This document shows, in pieces, positions 50,335 through 59,712 of a stretch of DNA of 64,000 bases. Where the stretch lies: positions 1-64,000 of the forward strand of contig NZ_BOSI01000008.1 in assembly GCF_018403265.1 (NCBI RefSeq). Reading direction: 5' to 3'. Every line of letters begins with the position of its first letter. Positions within the stretch are counted from its first letter, which is position 1. A program made the translations under genes and the position numbers. Source of the stretch: Paenibacillus sp. J31TS4. Lineage in GTDB: Bacteria; Bacillota; Bacilli; Paenibacillales; NBRC-103111. The notes below the pieces were generated by a model. That model saw nothing but the letters and a program-made list of their open reading frames with translations, was not told where the DNA came from and made no database searches.

Positions 50335-50366
50335 CATTTCCGCCGAGTATCAGGCGTTTCTTGGTT

Positions 50367-51242
50367 TTACTTGGAGTCGAAAGCGTTGCGCAGGCCGTCC
50401 CCAATGAAGTTGAAGCACATGATCGTCAGGAAGATCATGAAACCAGGGATGAACGGTACCCACGGAGCCTTGGTCATAATCGTCAAGCTTTGGGCGCTTT
50501 GCAGCAGGTTGCCCCAGCTCGCCTGCGGCGGCTGAATGCCGAGACCGAGGAAGCTGAGCGAGGATTCGGTTAGAATCATCGAACCCATCTGCAGCGTAGC
50601 CGAGATGATGACCGGCGCGATCGCGTTCGGCAGAATATGCCGGAAGATGATCCGGAAGTCGGACATGCCGATCGTCCGTGCCGCGTCTACGAACTCCCTG
50701 TTTTTGAGGGAGAGAATCTGGCCGCGGAGCAGCCTTGATTTGCCCATCCAGCCGAACAAGACGAACACCACGATGATGTTGAACAAATTCGGCCTGAGCA
50801 GTGTAACGACAGTGATCAGCAGGAAGAACTGCGGGAACGCAAGCATGATGTCGACGAACCGCATCAGGATGCTGTCGGTCTTACCGCCGTAATACCCCGC
50901 CAGAGAACCAACCGTGATCCCGATCAACAGGTTAAAGATAACCGAGAAAATCGCAACCGCCAGCGATACGCGGGCCCCGTACATGACGCGGGTCAGAAGA
51001 TCCCGGCCAAGGTCGTCTGTGCCGAACCAGTGGTCCGCGCTCGGCGGCTTCAGCTTGTTCAGCAGATCCTGCTCGGCCGGATCGTGCGGAGCGATCCACG
51101 GAGCCAGGACAGCTACGAGGACCAGACCGATCAGGATAAACATGCTGATGAAGGCCATGCGATTCGCCTTGAACCGTTCCCATGCCCGGTTCTTCGGCTT
51201 GCGAGCAACGGTGTTGTTATTTGGAGAAACTGCTACATTCAT
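50367..51242 (-). CDS. Oligopeptide ABC transporter permease (DppC/OppC type)
   Basis: A 291-residue permease. After a short cytosolic N terminus come six helices; the N-terminal OppC region is RMAFISMFILIGLVLVAVLAPW. The EAA loop that docks the ATPase is EFVDAARTIGMSDFRIIFRHILPN (about 180-205). Motifs FGTDDLGRDLLTRVMYGARVSL and LGLGIQPPQASWGNLL are OppC hallmarks. Last gene of the operon, three bases after dppB. Substrates are probably peptides. Confidence 0.95.
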   Translation of the reverse strand: MNVAVSPNNNTVARKPKNRAWERFKANRMAFISMFILIGLVLVAVLAPWIAPHDPAEQDLLNKLKPPSADHWFGTDDLGRDLLTRVMYGARVSLAVAIFSVIFNLLIGITVGSLAGYYGGKTDSILMRFVDIMLAFPQFFLLITVVTLLRPNLFNIIVVFVLFGWMGKSRLLRGQILSLKNREFVDAARTIGMSDFRIIFRHILPNAIAPVIISATLQMGSMILTESSLSFLGLGIQPPQASWGNLLQSAQSLTIMTKAPWVPFIPGFMIFLTIMCFNFIGDGLRNAFDSK

Positions 51243-51245
51243 CGG

Positions 51246-52217
51246 TTAGCCCCTCACTTCTTGTTTACTGAGGTTAACCCGCGGATCAAGTGCGGCATAT
51301 GCCACATCCGCCAGGATGCTGCCGAGAACGGTCAGAAAGGCACCTACCGTAACAATCGCGAACAGTACAGGATAATCCCGCTGGAACGCTCCTTCGATGA
51401 ACAAACGCCCCATACCCGGGATACTGTATACCTGTTCCAGAATGGCCGCCCCAGCGAAAAATCCGGGAAGCGCCAGACCGAACAGAGTAGCCAGTGGAAT
51501 GAGAGCGTTGCGGAAGCCGTGGCGGAACAGAATACTGTTCCCCGGAAGACCTTTGGCTTTCGCCGTTCTCATGTAATCCTGGTTAATGACCTCAAGCATA
51601 CTTGATCTAACATACCGGATCCAGATCGCCACTTCGCCGGCTGCCATCGTCAAGACGGGAAGCGTCAAGTGCTTAATCCGATCGATGAGGCTGAAATCGG
51701 CGTTCACGGTCTGGAGACCGCCCGAGGGCAGCCATCCGAGTTTCACCGCGAACAGGATGATCAGCATGAGACCGAGCCAGAAGCCCGGAATCGAGATGCC
51801 GACGAACGTAAATCCGGATACGATCTGATCCAGCCGGGAATGCGCCCGGACGGCGCAAAGGATGCCCAGCGGAATCGCAATCAATAGCGATAGCAAAAAG
51901 CTAGTCACTGTGAGAAGCAGCGTGTTGGGCAGCCGCTCCAGGATCAGGTCGGCAACCGGTTGATTCTTCAGAAGCGATACCCCGAGGTCTCCCCGCACCA
52001 GGCCGCTGACCCAGTCCCAATATTGCACATAAAGCGGTTTATCCAGCCCGTAAGCCTTGATCATGTTGTCTTTGTCTACCTGTTTGATCGTAGGATCTTC
52101 GGTAAACTGCGAAAGCGGGCTTCCCGGGGCCATATGGATGATCGCAAAGGAGATAATCGTGATGCCGATCAATATCGGGATGGCGTTCAGCAAACGCCTA
52201 AGTGTATAGAGAGCCAC
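51246..52217 (-). CDS. Oligopeptide ABC transporter permease (DppB/OppB type)
   Basis: A 323-residue permease with six helices. The first is RRLLNAIPILIGITIISFAI and the large periplasm-equivalent loop holds APGSPLSQFTEDPT; the EAA loop is NQDYMRTAKAKGLPGNSILF. GTG start behind GAGGTGA. Pairs with the DppC-type protein. It follows the binding protein gene by 16 bases. Confidence 0.95.
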   Translation of the reverse strand: MALYTLRRLLNAIPILIGITIISFAIIHMAPGSPLSQFTEDPTIKQVDKDNMIKAYGLDKPLYVQYWDWVSGLVRGDLGVSLLKNQPVADLILERLPNTLLLTVTSFLLSLLIAIPLGILCAVRAHSRLDQIVSGFTFVGISIPGFWLGLMLIILFAVKLGWLPSGGLQTVNADFSLIDRIKHLTLPVLTMAAGEVAIWIRYVRSSMLEVINQDYMRTAKAKGLPGNSILFRHGFRNALIPLATLFGLALPGFFAGAAILEQVYSIPGMGRLFIEGAFQRDYPVLFAIVTVGAFLTVLGSILADVAYAALDPRVNLSKQEVRG

Positions 52218-52233
52218 CCGCCGTCACCTCTTT

Positions 52234-53895
52234 CTATTTCGTGAAGTACCATTTTTGAACTTCCTTCAGGCTGTCCCGCTGCGGGTTGAAGCCTTCCAGG
52301 TTGCTCGGATATGCCATAACGACAGTCGGCGAGTAGAGGAACGTGTACGGCTGGTCTTCGGCGATCAGCGCGTCAACTTTGTTCAAAATCTCTTTCCGCT
52401 TTGCCTTGTCGAACGTCGACAGGTCCTCGTCGATCAGCTTGTCTACTTCCGGGTTCTTATAGGAAACGGTGTTCAGACCAGACTCGATTTCAGACGAGTG
52501 CCAGATGCCGTGCGGGTTCGGGTCGCCCGAGATCGACCAAGCATAGTAGATCGATACGAAGTCTTTCTTCTGGAAGTTCTTCGTGAAGGCAGAGCTTTCT
52601 ACAACGCGCGGAATTACGTTGATGCCGACTTTCTTCAGCTGCTGTTGGATAACAGTAACGGCCTTTTCACGAACCTTGTTGCCTTGGTTAACCTGCATTT
52701 CGAATTCGAATTTCTTGCCGTCCTTGTCGAGGACGCCGTCTCCGTCGGTATCTTTCCAACCGGCTTCGGCCAGCATTTGCTTCGCCTTCGCTTCGTTGTA
52801 ATCGAACTTCGGCACGTTGTCCGTGAACGTCCAGTAGGAAGGAGCGGTTTGGCTGTTTACGACCTTACCCATACCTTCGGCTACGCCGTCTACGAGACCT
52901 TTGCGGTCGATAGCGGTCGTCAGCGCTTGGCGAACCTTCTTGTCCTGGAACAGCGGGTTGGTCAGGTTCCAGCCTACGAACGAGTAGGAAGTGGACGGAA
53001 TGTCCTTCTGGAGCTTGATCTTGCCGGAAGTCTTCGCGAACTGCTCGATTGCGGCCAGGTTGTCGGCCGGAACGGAGACCACGTTGATTTCCCCGGTTTG
53101 CAGCTGAGCCATCATGGCGTTGGCATCCGGAACGATCTTCGCGGTTACTTTCTCAATCGCCGGCTTGCCGCCGTAGTAGTTATCGTTGCGCGTGAACGTC
53201 AGGTACTGGCTGGCTTTCCACTCAGTCAGCTTGTACGGGCCGGAACCGATCGGCTTCTTGAAGAATTCCGACTTGTCCATATCCTTGATCGCTACATCTT
53301 TGAGGATGTGCTGCGGCAGGATGTTGTAGATCATCATATCGATATAGCCGGCATGCGGCTCCTTGAACGTGATTTTGACGGTCGAAGCGTCCACTTTCTC
53401 GATTTTTTCCATACGAGAGAAGGTACTCTTCCGCGGTCCAGTGTAGTCGTTATTGATCGGAATGCTGTAAGTGAAGACTACATCGTCAGCGGTAACCGGC
53501 TGGCCGTCGCTCCACTTGGCGTCGGTGCGGAGCTTAATGGTCATCGTCTTCTTGTCTTCGGAGAACGTCGGCTGGTCAACGGCCAGATCCGGAACGATCT
53601 CTTGCTTCTCGTTGAACTTGTACAGCGTGCTGAACACGAGGTCGATCACTTCAGTGGAAGTTGTCGTTGTCGCCCAGAAGCGGATGAAGCCTTGCGGATC
53701 GCCCAGGTAGGCGGTGGTGATTTCGCCGCCGTCTACTTTCTCCTTCTTCGGTGCTGCGGAAGCGGAAGCTCCCGGAGAAGCGGACGAACCGGCTGCGCCG
53801 TTGTTGTCGGACGAACAAGCGGACAGAACGACAGCCGAACTCATCATCGTGACGAGCGCAACAGATGCAAACTTACCAAACGGCTTACTCAACAT
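52234..53895 (-). CDS. Oligopeptide-binding lipoprotein (SBP family 5)
   Basis: A 553-residue solute receptor. The lipoprotein signal ends in the lipobox VVLSACSSD; an Ala/Gly/Ser linker (GAAGSSASPGASAS) follows, then an SBP_bac_5 fold starting GEITTAYLGDPQGFIRFW and including VVFTYSIPINND and GSGPYKLTEWK. It delivers peptides to the permeases. The frame has an ATG seven codons earlier, but GAGGGGA fits the ATG at 53895. Third gene of the operon. Confidence 0.95.
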   Translation of the reverse strand: MLSKPFGKFASVALVTMMSSAVVLSACSSDNNGAAGSSASPGASASAAPKKEKVDGGEITTAYLGDPQGFIRFWATTTTSTEVIDLVFSTLYKFNEKQEIVPDLAVDQPTFSEDKKTMTIKLRTDAKWSDGQPVTADDVVFTYSIPINNDYTGPRKSTFSRMEKIEKVDASTVKITFKEPHAGYIDMMIYNILPQHILKDVAIKDMDKSEFFKKPIGSGPYKLTEWKASQYLTFTRNDNYYGGKPAIEKVTAKIVPDANAMMAQLQTGEINVVSVPADNLAAIEQFAKTSGKIKLQKDIPSTSYSFVGWNLTNPLFQDKKVRQALTTAIDRKGLVDGVAEGMGKVVNSQTAPSYWTFTDNVPKFDYNEAKAKQMLAEAGWKDTDGDGVLDKDGKKFEFEMQVNQGNKVREKAVTVIQQQLKKVGINVIPRVVESSAFTKNFQKKDFVSIYYAWSISGDPNPHGIWHSSEIESGLNTVSYKNPEVDKLIDEDLSTFDKAKRKEILNKVDALIAEDQPYTFLYSPTVVMAYPSNLEGFNPQRDSLKEVQKWYFTK

Positions 53896-53931
53896 ATTAC
53901 TGTTTTCCCCTCTCATTTCTAATTCGGTGGT

Positions 53932-54891
53932 CTATATGAAATGGCACGAGGCGGAATGCCCCGGCTCCACTTCCCGGAAAGCAGGCCGTTCGGTGCGGCA
54001 CCGGTCGACGGCGTGAGGACAACGAGGATGAAACGGACAGCCGGACGGCGGATTGGCAGCGTTCGGCACTTCCCCGCGCAGCATGATCCGCTCCCGCTTG
54101 CCGTCTACGTCCGGTTCCGGAACGGAGGACAGCAGCGCTTGCGTGTAAGGATGCAGCGGGTTGTTGAACAGCTGGTCCTTGGTGCCGGTCTCGACGACGC
54201 GGCCGAGGTACATGACGGCCACGCGGTCCGAAATATGCCGGACGACGCTCAGGTTGTGAGAGATAAAGAGATACGAGACGTTCGTCTTCTGCTGGAGATC
54301 ACCAAGCAGGTTGACGATCTGAGCCTGGATCGAAACGTCCAGAGCCGATACCGGCTCGTCCGCGACAATGAGCTTCGGATCGAGCGAGATGGCGCGGGCG
54401 ATGGCGATCCGCTGACGCTGGCCGCCCGAAAATTCATGCGGATACAGCGCAGTGGCCGATGCCCGGAGCCCGACGACTTCAAGGAGCTCTTCGGCTCTCT
54501 TCATCGCTTGGGCGGCACCCATCTTTTGCTGAACGATAAGCGGCTCGGCCAGCGCCTTGCCGACCGTCATCCGCGGGTTGAGAGAGGCGTACGGATCCTG
54601 AAAAACACATTGCATGTCCTTTCGGATCGGTTTCATCTGGCGCTGGCTATAGCCGGCGATATTGGTGCCCTCGAACAGAATTTCGCCTTCCGTCGAGTCC
54701 ATCAGGCGGAGAGCCAGCCGGCCGACAGTAGACTTGCCGCATCCGGATTCTCCGACGATGCTGAGCGTCTCCCCCGGATACACGGCCAGGTCTACGCCGT
54801 CCACCGCTTTAACGGCGCCTTTCTTGTTGAAGCGCCCGCCAATGGGAAAATGTTTTTTGAGTCCTTTGATTTCAAGAAGCGGAGCGGTCAA
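53932..54891 (-). CDS. Oligopeptide ABC transporter ATPase (DppF/OppF type)
   Basis: A 319-residue ATPase. Walker A GESGCGKSTVGRLAL, Q-loop QDPYASLNPRMTV, signature EFSGGQRQRIAIARAI, Walker B LIVADEPVSALD, H-loop FISHNLSVV, and the OppF C-terminal Cys motif GCPFHPRCPHAVDRCR that binds an iron-sulfur cluster or metal in this family. The start is TTG at 54891, behind AGGAGG. The longer open frame to 54969 only reads through the upstream palindromic repeats. Confidence 0.94.
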   Translation of the reverse strand: MTAPLLEIKGLKKHFPIGGRFNKKGAVKAVDGVDLAVYPGETLSIVGESGCGKSTVGRLALRLMDSTEGEILFEGTNIAGYSQRQMKPIRKDMQCVFQDPYASLNPRMTVGKALAEPLIVQQKMGAAQAMKRAEELLEVVGLRASATALYPHEFSGGQRQRIAIARAISLDPKLIVADEPVSALDVSIQAQIVNLLGDLQQKTNVSYLFISHNLSVVRHISDRVAVMYLGRVVETGTKDQLFNNPLHPYTQALLSSVPEPDVDGKRERIMLRGEVPNAANPPSGCPFHPRCPHAVDRCRTERPAFREVEPGHSASCHFI

Positions 54892-54908
54892 GGTTTGGTT
54901 CCTCCTAA

Positions 54909-55021
54909 GAGTTTTTGCGCTAGCAAAAACTAGCTTCGTAAGCTTAGTCCTGAGTTTTTGCGCTAGCAAAAACTAGCTTCGTAAGCTGTTCGCGTGCCGG
55001 GCAAAAACCGACTTCGTAAGC
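54909..55021. repeat. Palindromic tandem repeats between transporter ATPase genes
   Basis: Two identical 36-base units (54909-54944 and 54952-54987), 43 bases apart, each made of the palindrome AGTTTTTGCGCTAGCAAAAACT plus AGCTTCGTAAGCT. A diverged third piece, GCAAAAACCGACTTCGTAAGC, lies at 55001-55021. They lie in the 227-base gap between the dppD- and dppF-type genes, inside the transcript, where they would form hairpins. Confidence 0.9.
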
Positions 55022-55118
55022 GTTGATTGTGGGTATAAGCCGGGGATCATGGAACGAACCGGCTTGTCACGGTCTAGGTTGTCTGAAGCGACAAAGGCGG
55101 CTTGACCGCCTCCGTCCG

Positions 55119-56081
55119 TCAGGCCAGATGGCAGCGGACGCGGTGGCCGGGGACGACTTCGCGGAGCTGCGGAGCCTCGGCGCGGCATACGGCTTCGGCC
55201 AGCGGACAGCGGTCGGCGAACCGGCAGCCCGGCGGATACATGCCAGCGGGAGGAACGGAGCCAGCGATCGGAATCAGCTTCTCGATATCCCCTTTCATGC
55301 GGGGAGTCGAGTTGAGCAGGCCTTTCGTGTACGGGTGCATTGGCTTTTGGAACAACGAACGTACATCGGTTGTCTCCACGATTTGTCCCGCGTACATGAC
55401 GATAACGCGTGTAGCCATTTCGGCGACAACGCCCAGGTCATGGGTAATGAACAAGACAGACATGTCCGATTCCTTCAGCAGCTCGCGGATCAGGTCAAGC
55501 ACCTGAGCCTGGATCGTCACGTCGAGAGCCGTCGTCGGCTCGTCCGCGATCAGGAGATCCGGACGGCAGGACATCGCCATAGCGAGCATAACCCGCTGCC
55601 GCATTCCACCGGATAGCCGGTGTGGGAATTCTCTGCGGATCCGGGCCGGTTCCGGGAAGCCGACGCGTTTCAGCCATTCATCGGCTCTTGTATCCGCTTC
55701 CACCTTAGATACCCCAAGATGCCGAATAATCGACTCGGTTAACTGCATGCCTATCGTAAGAACGGGATTGAGCGATGTCATCGGCTCTTGGAAGATCATC
55801 GAGATATGCCGGCCGCGAAGCTTGGCCATCTCTTTATTCTTCATCCCTACCAAGTTGCGGCCACGATAACGGACTTCGCCTTCCGCGATCTCCGCGGATC
55901 TCGGCAGCAGCTGCATGATCGACAGAGACGTCATGCTTTTGCCGCATCCGGACTCGCCTACCAGCGCCACTACTTCATTAGGGCCGATTTCAAAATCAAT
56001 GCCGTCTACGACGGTCAGCTCTTTATGTTTGTCCTTGAACACGGTTCGGAGTGACTTAACTTCTAGGATTGCTTCGGGCAA
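55119..56081 (-). CDS. Oligopeptide ABC transporter ATPase (DppD/OppD type)
   Basis: A 320-residue ATPase, first gene of the operon. Walker A GESGCGKSMTSLSIM, Q-loop QEPMTSLNPVLTIG, signature RLSGGMRQRVMLAMAM, Walker B LLIADEPTTALD, H-loop FITHDLGVVAEM, and the C-terminal GCRFADRCPLAEAVCR Cys motif of OppD. The start codon is uncertain: AAGGTGA fits a TTG at 56081, while a GTG at 56090 is also in frame. The order ATPase-ATPase-receptor-permease-permease differs from the common receptor-first order. Confidence 0.94.
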   Translation of the reverse strand: MPEAILEVKSLRTVFKDKHKELTVVDGIDFEIGPNEVVALVGESGCGKSMTSLSIMQLLPRSAEIAEGEVRYRGRNLVGMKNKEMAKLRGRHISMIFQEPMTSLNPVLTIGMQLTESIIRHLGVSKVEADTRADEWLKRVGFPEPARIRREFPHRLSGGMRQRVMLAMAMSCRPDLLIADEPTTALDVTIQAQVLDLIRELLKESDMSVLFITHDLGVVAEMATRVIVMYAGQIVETTDVRSLFQKPMHPYTKGLLNSTPRMKGDIEKLIPIAGSVPPAGMYPPGCRFADRCPLAEAVCRAEAPQLREVVPGHRVRCHLA

Positions 56082-56130
56082 ACGGCTCACCTTCGCTTCA
56101 TTACTGTTAAAATTTTTGAAGAATAGCGTT

Positions 56131-56159
56131 ATTTTACGGGTAAATAATGATAATGTCAG
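56131..56159 (-). promoter_or_regulatory. Promoter of the oligopeptide transporter operon
   Basis: CTGACA (56154-56159) and TAAAAT (56131-56136), spaced by 17 on the complement, in the AT-rich stretch upstream of the dppD-type gene. The remaining gap to 56381 shows no gene. Flanking A/T tracts could act as an UP element. Confidence 0.65.
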
Positions 56160-56381
56160 CAAAAATATTACAAAATTTTAATAAATTATTTTTATCAGTT
56201 TACTGGTTTAAAAGATTGCATCATCCGCGCGGGAAAGCCTTAATAGAGAAAACCTAACATGGAATGATAATCCTGTGATAGAAAAAAAGTGAGAATTATC
56301 AAAGAAAAACGAAAATAAGAACGATGAGTAACCGTTCCTATCTCCGTAGAATATTGTGGATTTTGTTGACGGTTTCTTCTA

Positions 56382-57320
56382 TTAAAGAATGGCCTCTCCC
56401 AGAAGCTCGTAGGAGCGCAGCCGTTTGGCATAGTCCTGGATCGCTGTCACGACCATCCATTCGTCCGTGCCATACTCCTCCCCGAGTCGCAGCAGGCGCT
56501 CCCGGATCTGCGCCGCGGTGCCGGCCAGCAGCCGGTCCCGCAAGGGCGGCTCCTCTGCCGCGGAAGGCTGCCGATCCGCGTCCGGCGGCCCCGTCCGCCC
56601 CGCCACGCCGGCCGCTAGCCGCAGCGCCTCCTCCTCCGTCTCCGCGCAGACGACGCCGACAGCTACGATCGTCTCCGGCTCTCTCCGGCGCCCGGAGGGC
56701 ACGAACGCCGAGCGGTAAGCCGCCAGCACCTCCGTGCCGTCACGATCGCTCATGAACTGCCCGAACGCATAGCCGGTGCCGGTCCGGGCCGCCAGGACGG
56801 CACTTTTGTCGTTCGTGCCGAGCAGCCATAGCTCTGGCGGCTCCGGAGGAAGCGGACGGGCCGTCACCCGGACCCCGTCCAGCCGGTATTCGTTCTCCAG
56901 CAGCGCCTGCACGTCCGCCACCAGCTCCGGCATCTTCCTTACGTTCGCAAGGAAATTGCCGCTGAGCGCCATGGTCACATGGGCCGAGCCCCCCGGCGCC
57001 CGGCCCAGTCCCAGATCGATTCGGCCAGGGTACAGGGCGGCGAGCAGATGGAAGGCTTCCGCCACCTTGATCGGCTTGTAATGCGGCAGCAGAACAGCGC
57101 CCGAGCCGAGCCGGATCCGGCTTGTCCGCGCGCCAATATGCGCGAGCAGCACCTCCGGCGCAGCGGAAGCCAAATGCTCCATGTCATGGTGCTCGGGAAC
57201 CCAATACCGCGTATACCCGAGCCGTTCGGCCGTCTGTGCCAGCAAGACGGCGTTCTCCAGTGCCTCCTGCGGGTTTGCCCCCTCCAGCTGAGGGACAAGA
57301 TCCAGCACACTCAGCTTCAT
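56382..57320 (-). CDS. LLM class flavin-dependent oxidoreductase
   Basis: A 312-residue luciferase-like monooxygenase fold protein of the MsnO8/YhbW type. Family marks: LSVLDLVPQLEGANPQEAL at the N terminus, YWVPEHHDM, RLGSGAVLLPHYKPIKVAEAF, DLGLGRAPGG and ELWLLGTNDKSA. It uses reduced FMN to oxidise an unknown substrate. The frame extends upstream, but GGGAGG lies eight bases before the ATG at 57320. No flavin reductase is adjacent. Confidence 0.9.
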   Translation of the reverse strand: MKLSVLDLVPQLEGANPQEALENAVLLAQTAERLGYTRYWVPEHHDMEHLASAAPEVLLAHIGARTSRIRLGSGAVLLPHYKPIKVAEAFHLLAALYPGRIDLGLGRAPGGSAHVTMALSGNFLANVRKMPELVADVQALLENEYRLDGVRVTARPLPPEPPELWLLGTNDKSAVLAARTGTGYAFGQFMSDRDGTEVLAAYRSAFVPSGRRREPETIVAVGVVCAETEEEALRLAAGVAGRTGPPDADRQPSAAEEPPLRDRLLAGTAAQIRERLLRLGEEYGTDEWMVVTAIQDYAKRLRSYELLGEAIL

Positions 57321-57554
57321 CCTCCCATCCTCCCGTTCCTCGTTTCTGCTCCCAGTATACCCCTCCTGGGTCCTGGAGCCAAAACGCGCCGATACTCGGA
57401 GCAACGCAAACAAGCCCCGGTCCCTAAAGAACCGTGGCTTGGCGACAGGCGCCCAGCGGCCAGTGGCGGCCTCCAAAAAATAACTAACGGACGGCCGGGC
57501 ACCAACCCCGTGTTAAACCAGGGGTACCAAGCCGCGGCCAACCGTACGACCCCG

Positions 57555-58349
57555 TCAGCCGCCCATCAGCAGAGACTCAGCGCCGTCGATATAGATCGGC
57601 GTTCCGGTAATGTGGGACGATTCGTCGGACGCGAGGAACAGCACCAAATCCCCGACCTGCCGGGCTTCGCCCGTTCCGCCGTTCAGCAGATGGTTCCCTT
57701 CCGGGAATTCAACGGGGATGTCGACCTTATCCAGCTCGGGAGCCTTCTCTGTATTGTCCCCGATGTTCGTCTTGATCGCCCCCGGGCAGATCGCGTTCAC
57801 CCGGATGTTGAACTGGGCCAGCTCCAGCGACGCCATCTTCATGAACGCCACCTGGCCTGCCTTACTCGAGCTGTAGGCGCTGGCTCCGATATTCGAAAAT
57901 TTCCGGTTGCCGTTGATCGAACTAGTGATGATGATGCTTCCGCCGTTTTTCTTCAAGTAGGGAACGGCGTACTTGACAGTCAGGAATGTCCCGCGCAGGT
58001 TGATGCCTAGCGTCTTGTCCCATTCCTCGACCTCGAGCGTCTCGATCGGCGCCCATGTGCCATTGATGCCGGCGTTAGCGAAGACGATGTCCAGCCGGCC
58101 CCACTTTTCGGCGGCTTGCTTAACACCATTCTCCACCATCTCCGCCTGAGAGACGTCGGTCTCTATGACCATCGCTACCCCGCCGAGGCGCTCAATCTCG
58201 GCCTTCACCTTCTCAGCCTCTTCCGGCGTCCGGTCCAGCATGCAGACCTTGGCGCCCTCTTCCGCCAGACGCAGCGCCGCCGCCTTGCCGATTCCCGATC
58301 CGCCGCCCGTGACGATGGCGACCTTGCCTTCCACCCGTTTTCCGTTCAA
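57555..58349 (-). CDS. Short-chain dehydrogenase/reductase
   Basis: A 264-residue classical SDR: TGGGSGIGKAAALRLAEEGA for cofactor binding, NAG in VFANAGING, active-site Ser in ITSSINGN, YxxxK in AYSSSKAGQ. An Asp at the end of beta2 (MLDRTPEEA) points to NAD. The start is TTG at 58349 behind GAGGAGGG; an upstream ATG (58379) has no ribosome site. It lies 58 bases after the prepilin peptidase gene and may be read with it, though a functional link is not obvious. Confidence 0.92.
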   Translation of the reverse strand: MNGKRVEGKVAIVTGGGSGIGKAAALRLAEEGAKVCMLDRTPEEAEKVKAEIERLGGVAMVIETDVSQAEMVENGVKQAAEKWGRLDIVFANAGINGTWAPIETLEVEEWDKTLGINLRGTFLTVKYAVPYLKKNGGSIIITSSINGNRKFSNIGASAYSSSKAGQVAFMKMASLELAQFNIRVNAICPGAIKTNIGDNTEKAPELDKVDIPVEFPEGNHLLNGGTGEARQVGDLVLFLASDESSHITGTPIYIDGAESLLMGG

Positions 58350-58407
58350 GCTGATCCCTCCTCTAAAGCTTATCCCCATTGTTTACACGCCCCAGCGGGA
58401 GCCTGAA

Positions 58408-59004
58408 TCAGAGAAGGAGCATCAGCGCGCCGGCAAGCGCGATGTACGGTCCGAACGAAACGGGATCGCTCCGCTTCTTCTTCCGGAGCGCGAGCAGCAG
58501 GAGCGTGCCGGTTAGCGCAAGCACGCTCGCCAAAAACAGGTTGACTAGCACCGCTTCCGTGCCCATATAAAAGCCCAGGAGGGCATACAGCTTCACGTCT
58601 CCGCCCCCGACCTGTCCGCGGGACAGGACGGCCATGGCCGCCATCAGGGCGAACGCCAGCGCCCCGCCGGCGACGGAGGCCAGCAAGCCCCCTTCCAGCG
58701 GATACCAGAGACGGAGCAGGATGAGCGGAACGGCAAAGACGGCCAGCGTCCGGTTCAAGATAAGCATGGCCATCAAGTCCGTCAGCGTCACGACGGTAAG
58801 CAGGCAGAGCAGGACGAGATTCGGCAGGAACAGCCCCGGAGCCGCCCGGTACAAGAGCGGGACGGCGATCGCCATCGCCAGGATCGCCAGCAAGCGGGAG
58901 CCGCGCAGCGGACGGTGCTCCCGGTTACGCAGCGCGTAGACCGCGTACAGTTCCAACAGATAGCCAAGGACCGCCCCGAGGGCGGCCCAAATCAGCAGCA
59001 GCAT
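58408..59004 (-). CDS. TadV-like A24 prepilin peptidase
   Basis: A 198-residue membrane aspartyl protease of family A24 with about six helices. The two catalytic Asp sites are visible: TLTDLMAMLILN and the hallmark GGGDVKLYALLG. No N-methylation domain is present, as in TadV/CpaA enzymes that only cleave. It processes Flp-type pilins and TadE/F pseudopilins at the membrane. Last Tad-type gene of the 58.4-64 kb operon; the motor genes lie at 17-23 kb. Confidence 0.9.
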   Translation of the reverse strand: MLLLIWAALGAVLGYLLELYAVYALRNREHRPLRGSRLLAILAMAIAVPLLYRAAPGLFLPNLVLLCLLTVVTLTDLMAMLILNRTLAVFAVPLILLRLWYPLEGGLLASVAGGALAFALMAAMAVLSRGQVGGGDVKLYALLGFYMGTEAVLVNLFLASVLALTGTLLLLALRKKKRSDPVSFGPYIALAGALMLLL

Positions 59005-59022
59005 AGCAACAACCTCATTCGT

Positions 59023-59703
59023 TTACAGCCAGGACTTCTCCTTCCACTCCAGAACATGGGTCGTAATGACGATGACCACGAGCGGGAAGAGGAAGACGTT
59101 AAGAAGGATCTGGCTCAGCAGGATGACGAGATATTCCGATGTCACATAGGACATGCCGATCATGGCGACCAGCTCAATCAGCAGCTCGATAATGCCGGTC
59201 AGCGCGATCAGAGCCAGCAGCTTGAAAAAATATTTGCGCCCGAACCGGAGTGCGAACCGCCAGGCGCGGCGCAGCGGCATCTCCTTGACCACCGAGATAT
59301 AAGGAGTCAGGAACAGGAGCACCAGAAGAATGATTCCCGGGACGATCAGCGCCACCATGCCCGTCAGGACGATCAGGCAGTAGAGAAGGCCGAAGACGTA
59401 CACGGAAAACCCCCGGTACAGAAACGTGGAATAGCTGTCCTTGAGCGGCTGCTCGCTTCCGCTGCGGTCGCTCAGCGTGTATTGGATGAACGGGAGCTGT
59501 CCCACCACGAGAAACAGCAGGGTCAGGAACGCGTTGGTAAAGTCGCCGAAAGCCGAACTCTCAAGATTCGACGTTGTCGCATAGACGAAGTTCGACAGAA
59601 CGCTGTGAAAAAGCAGGAGCGGAAACACAATCGTGAAGGACAACAGAATGACGGACAGAAATTGGCTGCGGTAAACCGCAAAGCCGTCAGCGAATAGTTT
59701 CAT
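59023..59703 (-). CDS. Six-helix membrane protein in Tad-type operon
   Basis: A 226-residue membrane protein with about six helices: FLSVILLSFTIVFPLLLF, AFLTLLFLVVGQLPFIQY, VYVFGLLYCLIVLTGMVAL, IVPGIILLVLLFLTPYISVV, LLALIALTGIIELLIELVAM and LLSQILLNVFLFPLVVIVI. A charged loop EMPLRRAWRFALRFGRKYF lies between helices 4 and 5. The topology is like DUF975-type proteins. I cannot assign a role. It is located 18 bases before the prepilin peptidase and 9 bases after the unknown helical protein. Confidence 0.75.
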   Translation of the reverse strand: MKLFADGFAVYRSQFLSVILLSFTIVFPLLLFHSVLSNFVYATTSNLESSAFGDFTNAFLTLLFLVVGQLPFIQYTLSDRSGSEQPLKDSYSTFLYRGFSVYVFGLLYCLIVLTGMVALIVPGIILLVLLFLTPYISVVKEMPLRRAWRFALRFGRKYFFKLLALIALTGIIELLIELVAMIGMSYVTSEYLVILLSQILLNVFLFPLVVIVITTHVLEWKEKSWL

Positions 59704-59712
59704 ACCGCCCTC

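Noticed and set aside
52255-53922. 555-codon open frame on the plus strand opposite the peptide-binding lipoprotein gene
   Set aside because: Antisense shadow caused by GC-biased codons of a clear SBP_bac_5 gene; no recognizable protein features.
54892-54969. N-terminal extension of the DppF-type ATPase
   Set aside because: It translates the palindromic repeats; AGGAGG is positioned for the TTG at 54891.
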